A DNA stretch of 7,170 bases from Acidobacteriaceae bacterium (GCA_003164255.1 PLST01000295.1:2756-9925); one strand, 5' to 3'; numbered from the stretch's first letter, positions 1 to 6,900 are shown. Program-made: numbers and translations. The notes: a model not told the origin generated them from the letters alone.

Positions 1-1605
1 GACCACGCAACGGGGACCTTTCCTGATGGCGAGCCACCATGCCTTGCACAATTCCGAATGGATGCGAGCGTCGCAGATAAATTGCGCGGCGAATTGCATG
101 TGCAGGCCAGCTTTGGCCTGAGTCGTGAAGAGTATGCCCGGCGGATCAGCATAATTCACGAGTGGATTCGTGCAGGAGATTTGTATCAGCTCAACTACAC
201 GGTTCCTTACACAGTGCGCGTACGAGGGAGCATTGCAGCTTTGTACGAGCAGCTGCTTGCGCGCCAGCCCGTGGACTACGGCGCATTCCTGCATGGCGGG
301 GCGGGGCGGCGGATTCTCTCCTTTTCACCGGAACTGTTCTTTCGTGTGGAGCAGGACGGCGCCCGCCGGCGCATCGTGACACAGCCGATGAAAGGCACGG
401 CGGCACGCGGCCGAACCACGCGCGAGGACAACGAACGCGCCGAGTGGCTGCGCAGCGACGCCAAGAATCGCAGCGAGAATGTGATGATCGTCGATCTGCT
501 GCGCAACGACCTGGGGCGCATTGCGAAATTCGGCAGCGTGCAAGCAGAGAATCTGTTCGCTGTGGAGCGCTATCCGACCCTCTGGCAAATGACTTCGACG
601 GTGACCGCGGAACTGCGGCCGGAAGTTGGCTTTCACGATATATTCCGCGCGCTGTTTCCGTGCGGATCCATCACCGGCGCTCCGAAGGTCCGCGCGATGC
701 AACTGATCGGTGAGATTGAAGAGCAATCGCGGGGCGTCTACACGGGAGCGATCGGATTTTTCTCGAGAGAGCGGACCGTCTTCAATGTTGCCATTCGAAC
801 GCTGGAGCTCGAAAACGACTGCGGCACGATGGGTGTCGGCAGCGGGATCGTCATCGACTCCGATGCGGCCCAGGAGTATGACGAGTGCGTGCTGAAGGCG
901 GAGTTTGTCACCGGCTCCCGGCATCATGGATCGGGAGGGAGATCACCGGATCGGTTTCTTTTGATTGAAACCATGCTTTGGGATAACGGCTTCCCTCTGC
1001 TGGAGCTGCATCTGGACCGGTTGACGGATTCGGCTGACTACTTTGGGATCGAGTGCGACCGCGCGGCGGTAAAAGCTGCGATCGCAGAGTATGCGCTGCG
1101 ATTCACCGATGGGGCACGGCGCAAGGTGCGGCTCCTGATGCACAGCCAAGGAGGGGGCGATGGATGGGATGGTACTGGACCGCACATCGCAGACGAGATT
1201 CTTTCTCGGGTTGCGGACAGGGTGACCTGTGGCCGGGTAAGCATTTCACCGCACCGCACCGATCCCGCTGACGGCTGGCTCTACCACAAGACTACGCAGC
1301 GGCCGTTGTACGCGCTGGCCTATCAGTCAGCGGCGGAGGCAGGTTACGACGACGTGCTTTTTCTGAATTTGCGCGGCGAAGTGACCGAGGGCGCCATCAG
1401 CAATGTCTTCATCGAGAAAAATGGGCGGGGGTTTACGCCTCCTATGGAGTGTGGCCTGCTTGCCGGGGTATACAGGCGTCATCTGCTGGAGACGAGGGAC
1501 AACGTTGAAGAGAGGGTGCTCACTCTTGATGACCTGCGCGACGCCGATGCGATCTATCTGTGCAACGCGGTGCGCGGGCTGAGGCGTGTGACACTCGACG
1601 GGTGA
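1..1605 (+). CDS. pabB: Fused aminodeoxychorismate synthase component I / aminodeoxychorismate lyase (PabB-PabC), 5' end outside window
   Basis: This bifunctional cytoplasmic enzyme converts chorismate plus ammonia to 4-amino-4-deoxychorismate (PabB part), then splits it to p-aminobenzoate and pyruvate (PabC part) for folate synthesis. The frame is open from base 1, so the true start lies upstream; the ATG at 58 is probably internal. Residues below are counted from that ATG. The chorismate-binding domain spans about 15-286, with PMKGT at 110-114 (Lys112 is the residue that marks aminodeoxychorismate synthase, where anthranilate synthase has Ala), ENVMIVDLLRNDLGRI at 140-155, PCGSITGAPK at 201-210 and GSGIVIDSDAAQEYDEC at 261-277. 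A short linker leads to a class IV PLP-fold lyase at about 299-515, with the probable Schiff-base Lys411 in YHKTTQR, Glu444 in EGAISNVF, and the C-terminal ECGLLAGVYRRHLL and LCNAVRGL motifs. The glutaminase partner PabA is not in the window. No frameshift is seen. Family and fusion are secure; the missing N-terminus cannot be judged. Confidence 0.95.
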   Translation, partial: DHATGTFPDGEPPCLAQFRMDASVADKLRGELHVQASFGLSREEYARRISIIHEWIRAGDLYQLNYTVPYTVRVRGSIAALYEQLLARQPVDYGAFLHGGAGRRILSFSPELFFRVEQDGARRRIVTQPMKGTAARGRTTREDNERAEWLRSDAKNRSENVMIVDLLRNDLGRIAKFGSVQAENLFAVERYPTLWQMTSTVTAELRPEVGFHDIFRALFPCGSITGAPKVRAMQLIGEIEEQSRGVYTGAIGFFSRERTVFNVAIRTLELENDCGTMGVGSGIVIDSDAAQEYDECVLKAEFVTGSRHHGSGGRSPDRFLLIETMLWDNGFPLLELHLDRLTDSADYFGIECDRAAVKAAIAEYALRFTDGARRKVRLLMHSQGGGDGWDGTGPHIADEILSRVADRVTCGRVSISPHRTDPADGWLYHKTTQRPLYALAYQSAAEAGYDDVLFLNLRGEVTEGAISNVFIEKNGRGFTPPMECGLLAGVYRRHLLETRDNVEERVLTLDDLRDADAIYLCNAVRGLRRVTLDG

Positions 1606-1637
1606 TCTGAGCGCGTTGCATCATCCCCTTCAGATCA
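1603..1637. repeat. Perfect 8-bp inverted repeat, possible operator upstream of the glucuronidase gene
   Basis: TGATCTGA at 1603-1610 is the exact reverse complement of TCAGATCA at 1630-1637, separated by 19 bp. The left arm begins at the TGA stop of the pabB-pabC gene and the right arm ends 3 bp before the candidate -35 box of the glucuronidase promoter. No T-tract follows, so it does not look like an intrinsic terminator. A binding site for a dimeric regulator is possible, as is a weak hairpin in the pabB-pabC mRNA end. Function is inferred from position and symmetry only. Confidence 0.4.
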
Positions 1638-1640
1638 ATC

Positions 1641-1669
1641 AAGACACAAGCGCCGCCGAGTGATAGAAC
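1641..1669 (+). promoter_or_regulatory. Candidate sigma-70-type promoter of the glucuronidase gene
   Basis: AAGACA at 1641-1646 matches four of six bases of TTGACA. It is followed by a 17-bp spacer and TAGAAC at 1664-1669, which matches four of six bases of TATAAT. A TG dinucleotide sits one base upstream of the -10 (1661-1662), the extended -10 arrangement. Transcription would start near 1676, leaving a leader of about 15 nt that contains the ribosome-binding site. Both boxes are imperfect, so this is a candidate only. Confidence 0.35.
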
Positions 1670-1681
1670 GTTGAGGGGGGC

Positions 1682-1688
1682 GGAGAGG
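1682..1688 (+). promoter_or_regulatory. Shine-Dalgarno site of the glucuronidase gene
   Basis: GGAGAGG ends two bases before the ATG at 1691; its GGAG core (1682-1685) is five bases from the start codon. A G-rich run (1672-1680) lies just before it. With the signal peptide that begins right at this ATG, it fixes the start. It is the only clear Shine-Dalgarno among the four gene starts visible in the window. Confidence 0.7.
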
Positions 1689-1690
1689 CA

Positions 1691-4243
1691 ATGCCAGGCG
1701 TGTTGACGAAAACGAGAAAAATCGATTTTTTGGCAGGGATACTGATTGTCGCGGCAATCACCACTGGATCCGCTTGCAACGCGCAGACTGCGGACCAGGC
1801 CTGGTTGCGTGCAGGCCAGCAGCGCTCTTTCACTCCGCTCAAGGTAACAACCCTGGGCACCGGCCTGCTTGAACAGTCAGCAGCGACGGAGTTGAAGCGC
1901 GACATGGTGGAACTTCCTCCGGTGAGCGCTGGCCCTGCAGTCCTGATGCGCGCGGAACTTGCGGGAGAGGCAGTTCTGGGCACGGCACAAGAGGTGCGCA
2001 AGGCTTATCCAAATCTTCAGGTCCCTGGTGATCTCGGACCCGATGGCTACTGGCTCTACTGGAACGGCGCCCCAGCGAACAAGTCGTACGTGGTGGTTGC
2101 GGGCGGAGACGAACGTGGCGTTCTCTATGGCGTGTTTGCCTTGCTGCGCTGGCACCCGGCTGGAGTTCAATCCAACTTCCATGACCATCCGCACCGAGAG
2201 GCACCCGCCATGCCGATCCGCTGGGTGGACGAATGGGACAATGCAAACGGCACAGTCGAGCGCGGCTACGCCGGCAGGTCAATCTTTTTTGAAGGCGGCC
2301 ACGTGCGTGAGGACCTGACGGCCGTCAGTGAGTACGCGCGGCTGCTGGCTTCGGTGGGGATTGACGGCTGCAACGTGAATAACGTGAACGGAGCTGCGCC
2401 GTTCTTGACGCCGGAGTGGCTGGCCGGAATGAAGCGCATTGCCGATGAGCTGCGCCCGTGGGGTGTGCGGTTATCGATGAGCGTTGACATTGCGAGCCCG
2501 CAAAAAATCGGCGGCCTGGCAACGTTCGATCCCCTCGACCCTGGCGTGAAGGCATGGTGGGCCGCGAAGGTGGACGAAGTCTACAAGCTGATCCCGGACT
2601 TTGCGGGCTTCACCGTGAAGGCGGATTCAGAGGGACAGGCAGGCCCGGCAAGCTACGGCCGCAGTCCCGCCGACGCAGCCAACCTGCTGGCCAACGCGCT
2701 CAAACCCCGTGGCGGCATCGTGCTCTATCGTGCGTTTGTCTATAACAACCATCTGGACTACAACGATCTCAAAGCCGATCGTGCCCGTGCGGCCTATGAC
2801 ATTTTCCACCCGCTCGATGGCCAGTTCGCCCCAAACGTCATTGTGCAGACCAAGGAAGGCCCGATCGACTTTCAGGCGCGCGAGCCCGTGTCGCCTCTGT
2901 TCGCGGGACTTGGAAAGACCTCCCAGGCAATGGAGGTGCAGATCACGCAGGAGTATCTCGGGCAACAACGCCATCTGGTGTATATCGCGCCAATGTGGAC
3001 GCAGGTGCTCGACTTCGATTTGCGCGCTCAGAACCGGTCAACGCCGGTGAAGGAGATCATTGAAGGCAAGAGTTTCCAACAGCCGCTCGGTGGAATGGTG
3101 GGAGTGGCCAGCGTGGGGCGGGATGGTTGGCTTGGTTCACCGATGGCGATGGCGAATCTATACGCGTTTGGTCGACTGGCGTGGAATCCGGACCTAACTC
3201 CGGAGCAGATTGCCGGCGAGTGGATCCGGCAGTCAATCGGTGTTGATCCGCTGGTCGTCACCACCGTAGAAAAAATGCTGATGCAATCCTGGCCCGCGTA
3301 CGAGCACTACACAGGCTTTCTTGGCTCGCAGACGCTGACGGATATTACGGGAAGTCACTATGGCCCGAACATTGAATCCAGCGAACGCAACGGCTGGGGC
3401 CAGTGGCATCGCGACGACGCGCACGGCATTGGCATGGATCGCACGGTTGCCACGGGCACCGGTTACATCGGTCAATACCCTGCGGAGATTGCGGGCAAAT
3501 ATGAGTCGCTTTCTACCACTCCTGACGACCTGCTCCTGTTTTTCCATCACGTGCCATATACATACAAATTGCACTCCGGAAAAACAGTCATCCAATATGT
3601 CTACGACAGCCACTACGAGGGCGTGCGGGGTGCGGCAAGGCTGGGCGCGGAGTGGGCCACGCTGAAAGGAAAAGTTGACGACAGGCTCTTCGACGACGTG
3701 CAGGCACGCCTTGAGTACCAGGCGGGGCATGCCATTGTGTGGCGCGACGCGATTGTGCAGTACTTCCTGAAGCAGAGCGGAATTCCCGATGCTGAAGGGC
3801 GCGCCGGACACTATCCCGGGCGGCTCGAAGCCGAAGGAGCCAAGCTGACCGGCTACGAGGTGATCGACGTAACGCCGTGGGAGGACGCTTCAGGTGGCAA
3901 AGCTGTTTCGTGCGGCGAGGCAAGGGGCTGCTCGGCCGAGTGGACGTGGACGGGCGCACAGGGCCGGTTTGATGTTGCCGTGGAGTACTTCGACCTGCAA
4001 GGCGGCGCGGCGAAGTTCTCGCTGGAGGTGAATGGAGCGCCGGCTGCGTCCTGGACAGCCGATGCAGCGCTTCCTTCGCGCAGGCCGCATGGCGACAACT
4101 CGACGCGAAAGAATATCAGGAATTTGGTCTTGAAGCCCGGCGATGTGCTGCGAGTGGAAGGCACTCCCGATGGAAACGATCTCGCAGCATTGGATTATGT
4201 CGAAGTGACGCCAACGAGTGACCCTGATCGCACCAAGAAATAG
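1691..4243 (+). CDS. aguA: Exported GH67 alpha-glucuronidase with extra C-terminal module
   Basis: GH67 enzymes release 4-O-methyl-D-glucuronic acid from the terminal xylose of aldouronic acids during glucuronoxylan breakdown. The 850-residue protein starts with a basic n-region (KTRK), a hydrophobic core at about 13-27 and a cleavable region around 28-32. Cleavage after CNA (residue 31) or a weak lipobox at GSAC (Cys29) are both possible, so it is probably periplasmic or envelope-bound. Domains follow the family order: N-terminal at about 45-165, TIM-barrel core at about 170-495 (RWVDEWDN and VERGYAG motifs at 177-195), and C-terminal helical domain at about 496-710 with HHVPYTYKLHSGKTVIQYVY at 619-638. 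The likely catalytic acid is Glu314 (VKADSEG). The carboxylate pair is Asp393 (GPIDFQ) and Glu421 (ITQEYLG); their 28-residue spacing equals that of Asp365 and Glu393 in the Cellvibrio japonicus enzyme. Residues 710-842 extend past the usual length of about 700-730 and look like a beta-sandwich carbohydrate-binding module (RLEAEGAKL start). It stands alone: no other xylan genes are in view. Confidence 0.95.
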   Translation: MPGVLTKTRKIDFLAGILIVAAITTGSACNAQTADQAWLRAGQQRSFTPLKVTTLGTGLLEQSAATELKRDMVELPPVSAGPAVLMRAELAGEAVLGTAQEVRKAYPNLQVPGDLGPDGYWLYWNGAPANKSYVVVAGGDERGVLYGVFALLRWHPAGVQSNFHDHPHREAPAMPIRWVDEWDNANGTVERGYAGRSIFFEGGHVREDLTAVSEYARLLASVGIDGCNVNNVNGAAPFLTPEWLAGMKRIADELRPWGVRLSMSVDIASPQKIGGLATFDPLDPGVKAWWAAKVDEVYKLIPDFAGFTVKADSEGQAGPASYGRSPADAANLLANALKPRGGIVLYRAFVYNNHLDYNDLKADRARAAYDIFHPLDGQFAPNVIVQTKEGPIDFQAREPVSPLFAGLGKTSQAMEVQITQEYLGQQRHLVYIAPMWTQVLDFDLRAQNRSTPVKEIIEGKSFQQPLGGMVGVASVGRDGWLGSPMAMANLYAFGRLAWNPDLTPEQIAGEWIRQSIGVDPLVVTTVEKMLMQSWPAYEHYTGFLGSQTLTDITGSHYGPNIESSERNGWGQWHRDDAHGIGMDRTVATGTGYIGQYPAEIAGKYESLSTTPDDLLLFFHHVPYTYKLHSGKTVIQYVYDSHYEGVRGAARLGAEWATLKGKVDDRLFDDVQARLEYQAGHAIVWRDAIVQYFLKQSGIPDAEGRAGHYPGRLEAEGAKLTGYEVIDVTPWEDASGGKAVSCGEARGCSAEWTWTGAQGRFDVAVEYFDLQGGAAKFSLEVNGAPAASWTADAALPSRRPHGDNSTRKNIRNLVLKPGDVLRVEGTPDGNDLAALDYVEVTPTSDPDRTKK

Positions 4244-4270
4244 AAACCCGAGGACGTTTCGCAGTTGGAA

Positions 4271-4290
4271 CGGCGGATCCTCATCCGCCG
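4271..4290. terminator. GC-rich hairpin between convergent genes, possible bidirectional terminator without T-tract
   Basis: CGGCGGAT (4271-4278) and ATCCGCCG (4283-4290) form a perfect 8-bp stem with a CCTC loop. It lies in the 63-bp gap between the convergent glucuronidase and rhodanese stops, where a shared terminator would be expected. No T-run follows the stem on either strand: the only homopolymer, A6 at 4299-4304, would be transcribed as U before the stem on the minus strand. It is therefore not a canonical intrinsic terminator; it could slow polymerase, stabilise 3' ends or act with Rho. Confidence 0.4.
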
Positions 4291-4306
4291 AGCCGCTCAA
4301 AAAACG

Positions 4307-4672
4307 CTACTTGCCGCCGACGATCCGCTTCGCACGGGCGTAGGAGCCCATGTTGAAGGTGTTCGGGCAGCCAAGCGCAATCAGCTTCTTCTTTGCGTCG
4401 CCGCTGCGCAGGCCGCTCTGGCAATGGAGCAGTAGCACCTGGTTCTTGTCCTTGATGCGCCGGGACCAGCTTGTTTCAATCTCATTCACTGGCAGGTTGA
4501 CGGCGATGGGCAGGTGGCCGGCGACGAATTCGCCGGCGGTGCGCACATCAATCACCAGGGCGCCCTTCTTTAGATAAGCGCGTGCATCCTTGATCGAGAT
4601 GAGTCCCGCGTAATTGAAAACAAGAAATGCCGTCAGGAGCACGGCGATGATGAGCAGAGCTGTCCAATTCAT
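4307..4672 (-). CDS. Small membrane-anchored rhodanese-domain protein
   Basis: This is a single-domain rhodanese of 121 residues with an N-terminal membrane anchor. From the ATG at 4672, residues 3-20 form one hydrophobic segment (WTALLIIAVLLTAFLVF), followed by a short linker and the rhodanese fold: SIKDARAYLKKGALVIDVRT at 26-45, FVAGHLPIAVNLP at 49-61, and the active-site loop HCQSGLRS with Cys84. The six-residue CQSGLR loop is the size typical of sulfurtransferases rather than Cdc25-like phosphatases. The layout resembles E. coli YibN, though the substrate is unknown. An in-frame TTG at 4699 would add nine residues; neither start has a clear Shine-Dalgarno, and I prefer the ATG because the anchor begins directly there. 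The gene lies 44 bp after the molybdopterin oxidoreductase on the same strand, so co-transcription is likely and a role in sulfur supply to that enzyme is possible but unproven. Confidence 0.88.
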   Translation of the reverse strand: MNWTALLIIAVLLTAFLVFNYAGLISIKDARAYLKKGALVIDVRTAGEFVAGHLPIAVNLPVNEIETSWSRRIKDKNQVLLLHCQSGLRSGDAKKKLIALGCPNTFNMGSYARAKRIVGGK

Positions 4673-4681
4673 GGCCAATAG

Positions 4682-4700
4682 CTTACTCGGTCCGAGCAAG
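4682..4700. repeat. Imperfect 19-bp palindrome in the oxidoreductase-rhodanese gap
   Basis: CTTACTCGG, a central T, then CCGAGCAAG pair at eight of nine positions, with a perfect CTCGG/CCGAG core (4686-4696). The site fills much of the 44-bp gap before the rhodanese ATG at 4672. With a single central base it is better suited to dimeric protein binding on DNA than to a tight RNA hairpin. No promoter is clear beside it, and chance symmetry cannot be excluded. Confidence 0.3.
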
Positions 4701-4716
4701 ATCTGGCAGTGAGGGC

Positions 4717-6888
4717 CTAAATTTTTTCAACCTCGACGAGGGTGGAGTAAAAGGTGGCTCCGGCCCCGATGTCGGTAAGCCGTTCGCTGGTAAGGACGTT
4801 CACGTTGGAGCCGCCGGGGTTCAGCTTGGCCCAGTCAAGGCGGGCAGCCACCACACCGAGGGGCAGGCTGGAGTCGAAAAGGACCTCAAGTTGGATTGTC
4901 CCGCGGTCGTTGAAGATGCGGGCCTGCTCACCGTCGGACAGGCCACGGGCCGCAGCGTCGGCAGGGTTCATCTCAATGCGCTGGTTCCGGGCTGCCTCCA
5001 TTTTGCGATGCCCGTCAAGATTGGCAAAGGTGGAATTCATGTAGTTGTCGGCCTTGCGTGCCAGCAACTCGAGCGGATAGCGCTCTGCGTCCTTTCCCCA
5101 GCGCGACTCGGTGGGCGGGGTAAAGGCAGGAAGCGGATCGAGGCCGGCTGCGGCCAGGGACTCTGAGTAGAACTCAATCTTGCCTGAAGGCGTAGGCAGT
5201 GGGCCTGCCGTATACGGCAGGAAGGGATGCGTCTCAGGGGCTCGATGAAAGCTGAGCGGAATGTGGCCCTGCTCTTCAAGCGCCTCAAAGGTAATGTGTT
5301 CCATGCCGGGGTTATTGGAGTGGCCGTCGGGGCCGATCGCCAGAGCCTGGGGGATCATATCCTCCGGCGTATCGCGAAAGCATGGCTCGGCGAAGCCCAT
5401 GCGCTGCGCCAGTTGGCCAAAGAGCCACACGTTGGAGCGCGCTTCGCCGGGCGGCTCGATCGCCTGCCGGGAAAGCTGGACAAAGTAGTGTCCGTACGCA
5501 CCCTGAACGTCAGTGTGCTCAAGGAAGGTGGTCGCCGGCAGGATGTAGTCGGCGTAGTCGGTTGTGTCGGTGAAAAACAGTTCGTGGACGACGGTGAAGA
5601 GGTCCGGCCGCGCCAACCCTTGCCGGACGGCGTTCTGGTTGGGGGCAACGGCGCCGGGATTGGAGTTGTAGACGAAAAGCGCGTGCACTGGAGGGCCGTC
5701 GCTGGGCCTTTTGTCTGGTGCTTGACCAAGTTCGGTGAGAGCCTGGCCAAGGGCCGACATGTTGACCAGTCGGGCGGTGCGGCCCAGCGGAGAGGCTTGC
5801 TGCAAATCTGGCCGCCGCAGAGCGGCTTCGTTCCAGGTAAAGCCTCCTGAAGTGGACAGCACGGCTCCGCCACCGCGATGCTTCCATGCGCCGGTGATTG
5901 CGGGCAACATGGCAATGGCGCGGACGGTGGCGCCGCCGTACTCCGCGCGCTGCACACCGTAGTTCAGGCGCAGTGCGGCGGGACGGGTGGTTGCATATTC
6001 GCGGGCGAGCTGCTCAACTTCTGCTGCGGTCATGCCGGTCCAGGCAGCTACTCGTTCGGGCGTGTACTCGCGCGCACGCTCGGCCAGTCCGGCAAAGCCA
6101 TGGGTTATTTCGTCGATGTAGGCGCGGTCTTCGAGCCGCTCGTTCAGAATCACGTGCATCATTCCGAGTGCGAGTGCGGCGTCGGTTCCCGGGCGGATGG
6201 CAATATGCCAGTCGGCGAGGCGGGCCGTGCGGGTCTGATAGGGGTCGATGACGATCAGGCGAGCGCCGTTGCGGCGGGCCTTCTCGATCATGGGCCAGAG
6301 ATGGACGTTGTTGCCGTGGATATTTGCGCCCCAGGCCAGAACTAATTTGGCGAGGGCGAAGTCCTCTGTCGGCGTGCCCAGCTTTTTTCCGTAGACAAGG
6401 TTCCATGCCTGGCCGCCAGCTTCAGAACAGATGGTCCGATCCAGACGGCTGGCGCCAAGCCGATGAAAGAAGCGCCGGTCCATGGAACCGTAACCGAGCA
6501 CACCAATAGTTCCGGCGTAACTGTACGGCAGAATCGATTCGGGACCGTAGCGGCCGCTGGTCTCCTTGAGCCGCGCGGCAATCGCGTCCAAGGCTTCATC
6601 CCAACTGATGCGTTCGAATGCCTCATGCTCGCGGCCGCGGAGCAGTGGGCCCTTTTGTGCTCCAGGCTTTCGTTTCAAGGGGAAAAGAATGCGGTCAGGA
6701 GCGTAAACGCGGTCAAGGTACTTCGCGACCTTTCCGCACAGGAAGCCCTGAGTCACCGGCTGCGATGGATCGCCTTCAACTTTCACGGCGCGTCCCTGCT
6801 CGTTCACCGTGACCAGCACCGCGCAGGAGTCAGGGCAGTCGTGGGAACAGACGGTGTGAACTATGCGAAATGGCGACGCCGCGGCCAT
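4717..6888 (-). CDS. Molybdopterin-dependent oxidoreductase with N-terminal [4Fe-4S] domain (DMSO reductase superfamily)
   Basis: This is a catalytic subunit of a bis-MGD molybdenum (or tungsten) oxidoreductase, 723 residues from the ATG at 6888. It has no Tat or Sec signal, so it is probably cytoplasmic. The N-terminal cluster domain shows VCSHDCPDSC and FLCGK, giving Cys14, Cys18, Cys22 and Cys51. The molybdopterin core runs from about 65 to 500 (LAWGANIHGNN at 184-194, FVYNSNPGAVAPNQ at 405-418, DYADYILPATTFLEHTD at 444-460). Cys154 in RTICSEAGG lies where the Mo ligand usually sits and is my candidate ligand. The C-terminal dinucleotide-binding domain covers about 600-723 (ADNYMNSTFAN, then DGEQARIFNDRG). 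The sequence type resembles the formate-dehydrogenase-like group that includes Bacillus YoaE; substrate cannot be assigned. No electron-transfer or membrane subunit is in the window. An in-frame GTG at 7029 would add 47 residues of non-family-like sequence across the divergent promoter region, so it is rejected. A rhodanese follows at 44 bp. Confidence 0.92.
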   Translation of the reverse strand: MAAASPFRIVHTVCSHDCPDSCAVLVTVNEQGRAVKVEGDPSQPVTQGFLCGKVAKYLDRVYAPDRILFPLKRKPGAQKGPLLRGREHEAFERISWDEALDAIAARLKETSGRYGPESILPYSYAGTIGVLGYGSMDRRFFHRLGASRLDRTICSEAGGQAWNLVYGKKLGTPTEDFALAKLVLAWGANIHGNNVHLWPMIEKARRNGARLIVIDPYQTRTARLADWHIAIRPGTDAALALGMMHVILNERLEDRAYIDEITHGFAGLAERAREYTPERVAAWTGMTAAEVEQLAREYATTRPAALRLNYGVQRAEYGGATVRAIAMLPAITGAWKHRGGGAVLSTSGGFTWNEAALRRPDLQQASPLGRTARLVNMSALGQALTELGQAPDKRPSDGPPVHALFVYNSNPGAVAPNQNAVRQGLARPDLFTVVHELFFTDTTDYADYILPATTFLEHTDVQGAYGHYFVQLSRQAIEPPGEARSNVWLFGQLAQRMGFAEPCFRDTPEDMIPQALAIGPDGHSNNPGMEHITFEALEEQGHIPLSFHRAPETHPFLPYTAGPLPTPSGKIEFYSESLAAAGLDPLPAFTPPTESRWGKDAERYPLELLARKADNYMNSTFANLDGHRKMEAARNQRIEMNPADAAARGLSDGEQARIFNDRGTIQLEVLFDSSLPLGVVAARLDWAKLNPGGSNVNVLTSERLTDIGAGATFYSTLVEVEKI

Positions 6889-6894
6889 GGCTTC

Positions 6895-6900
6895 ATTGTA
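6895..6900 (-). promoter_or_regulatory. Candidate -10 element for the molybdopterin oxidoreductase; leaderless start
   Basis: On the minus strand TACAAT (five of six bases of TATAAT) ends six bases before the ATG at 6888. That places the expected transcription start on or next to the A of the ATG. No Shine-Dalgarno precedes this ATG, which fits a leaderless mRNA. The -35 region 17 bp upstream (TGCGCA) is weak. The element also supports 6888 over the upstream GTG as start. Confidence 0.4.

Noticed and set aside
58..60. ATG at 58 as the true start of the pabB-pabC gene
   Set aside because: The frame is open to base 1 and the PabB part would lack its N-terminal domain; the real start is most likely upstream of the window.
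1..900. Anthranilate synthase component I (TrpE) as identity of the first domain
   Set aside because: The PMKGT motif carries the Lys typical of PabB where TrpE has Ala, and the fused PabC domain settles the pathway.
325..927. 200-codon open frame on the minus strand opposite the pabB part
   Set aside because: It lies fully inside a well-supported gene and its translation has no recognisable domain; long antisense frames are common in G+C-rich coding DNA.
3233..3811. 192-codon minus-strand open frame inside the glucuronidase gene
   Set aside because: Overlaps conserved GH67 sequence; the translation shows no domain or plausible start signal.
4673..4699. Nine-residue extension of the rhodanese from a TTG at 4699
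   Set aside because: No Shine-Dalgarno supports it and the ATG at 4672 directly opens the membrane anchor; kept as an alternative only.
5227..5850. 207-codon plus-strand open frame opposite the molybdopterin oxidoreductase
   Set aside because: Mirror frame of strongly conserved oxidoreductase sequence with no family-like motifs of its own.
5878..6345. 155-codon plus-strand open frame opposite the molybdopterin oxidoreductase
   Set aside because: Same reasoning: low-complexity, Gly- and Cys-rich translation typical of an antisense shadow.
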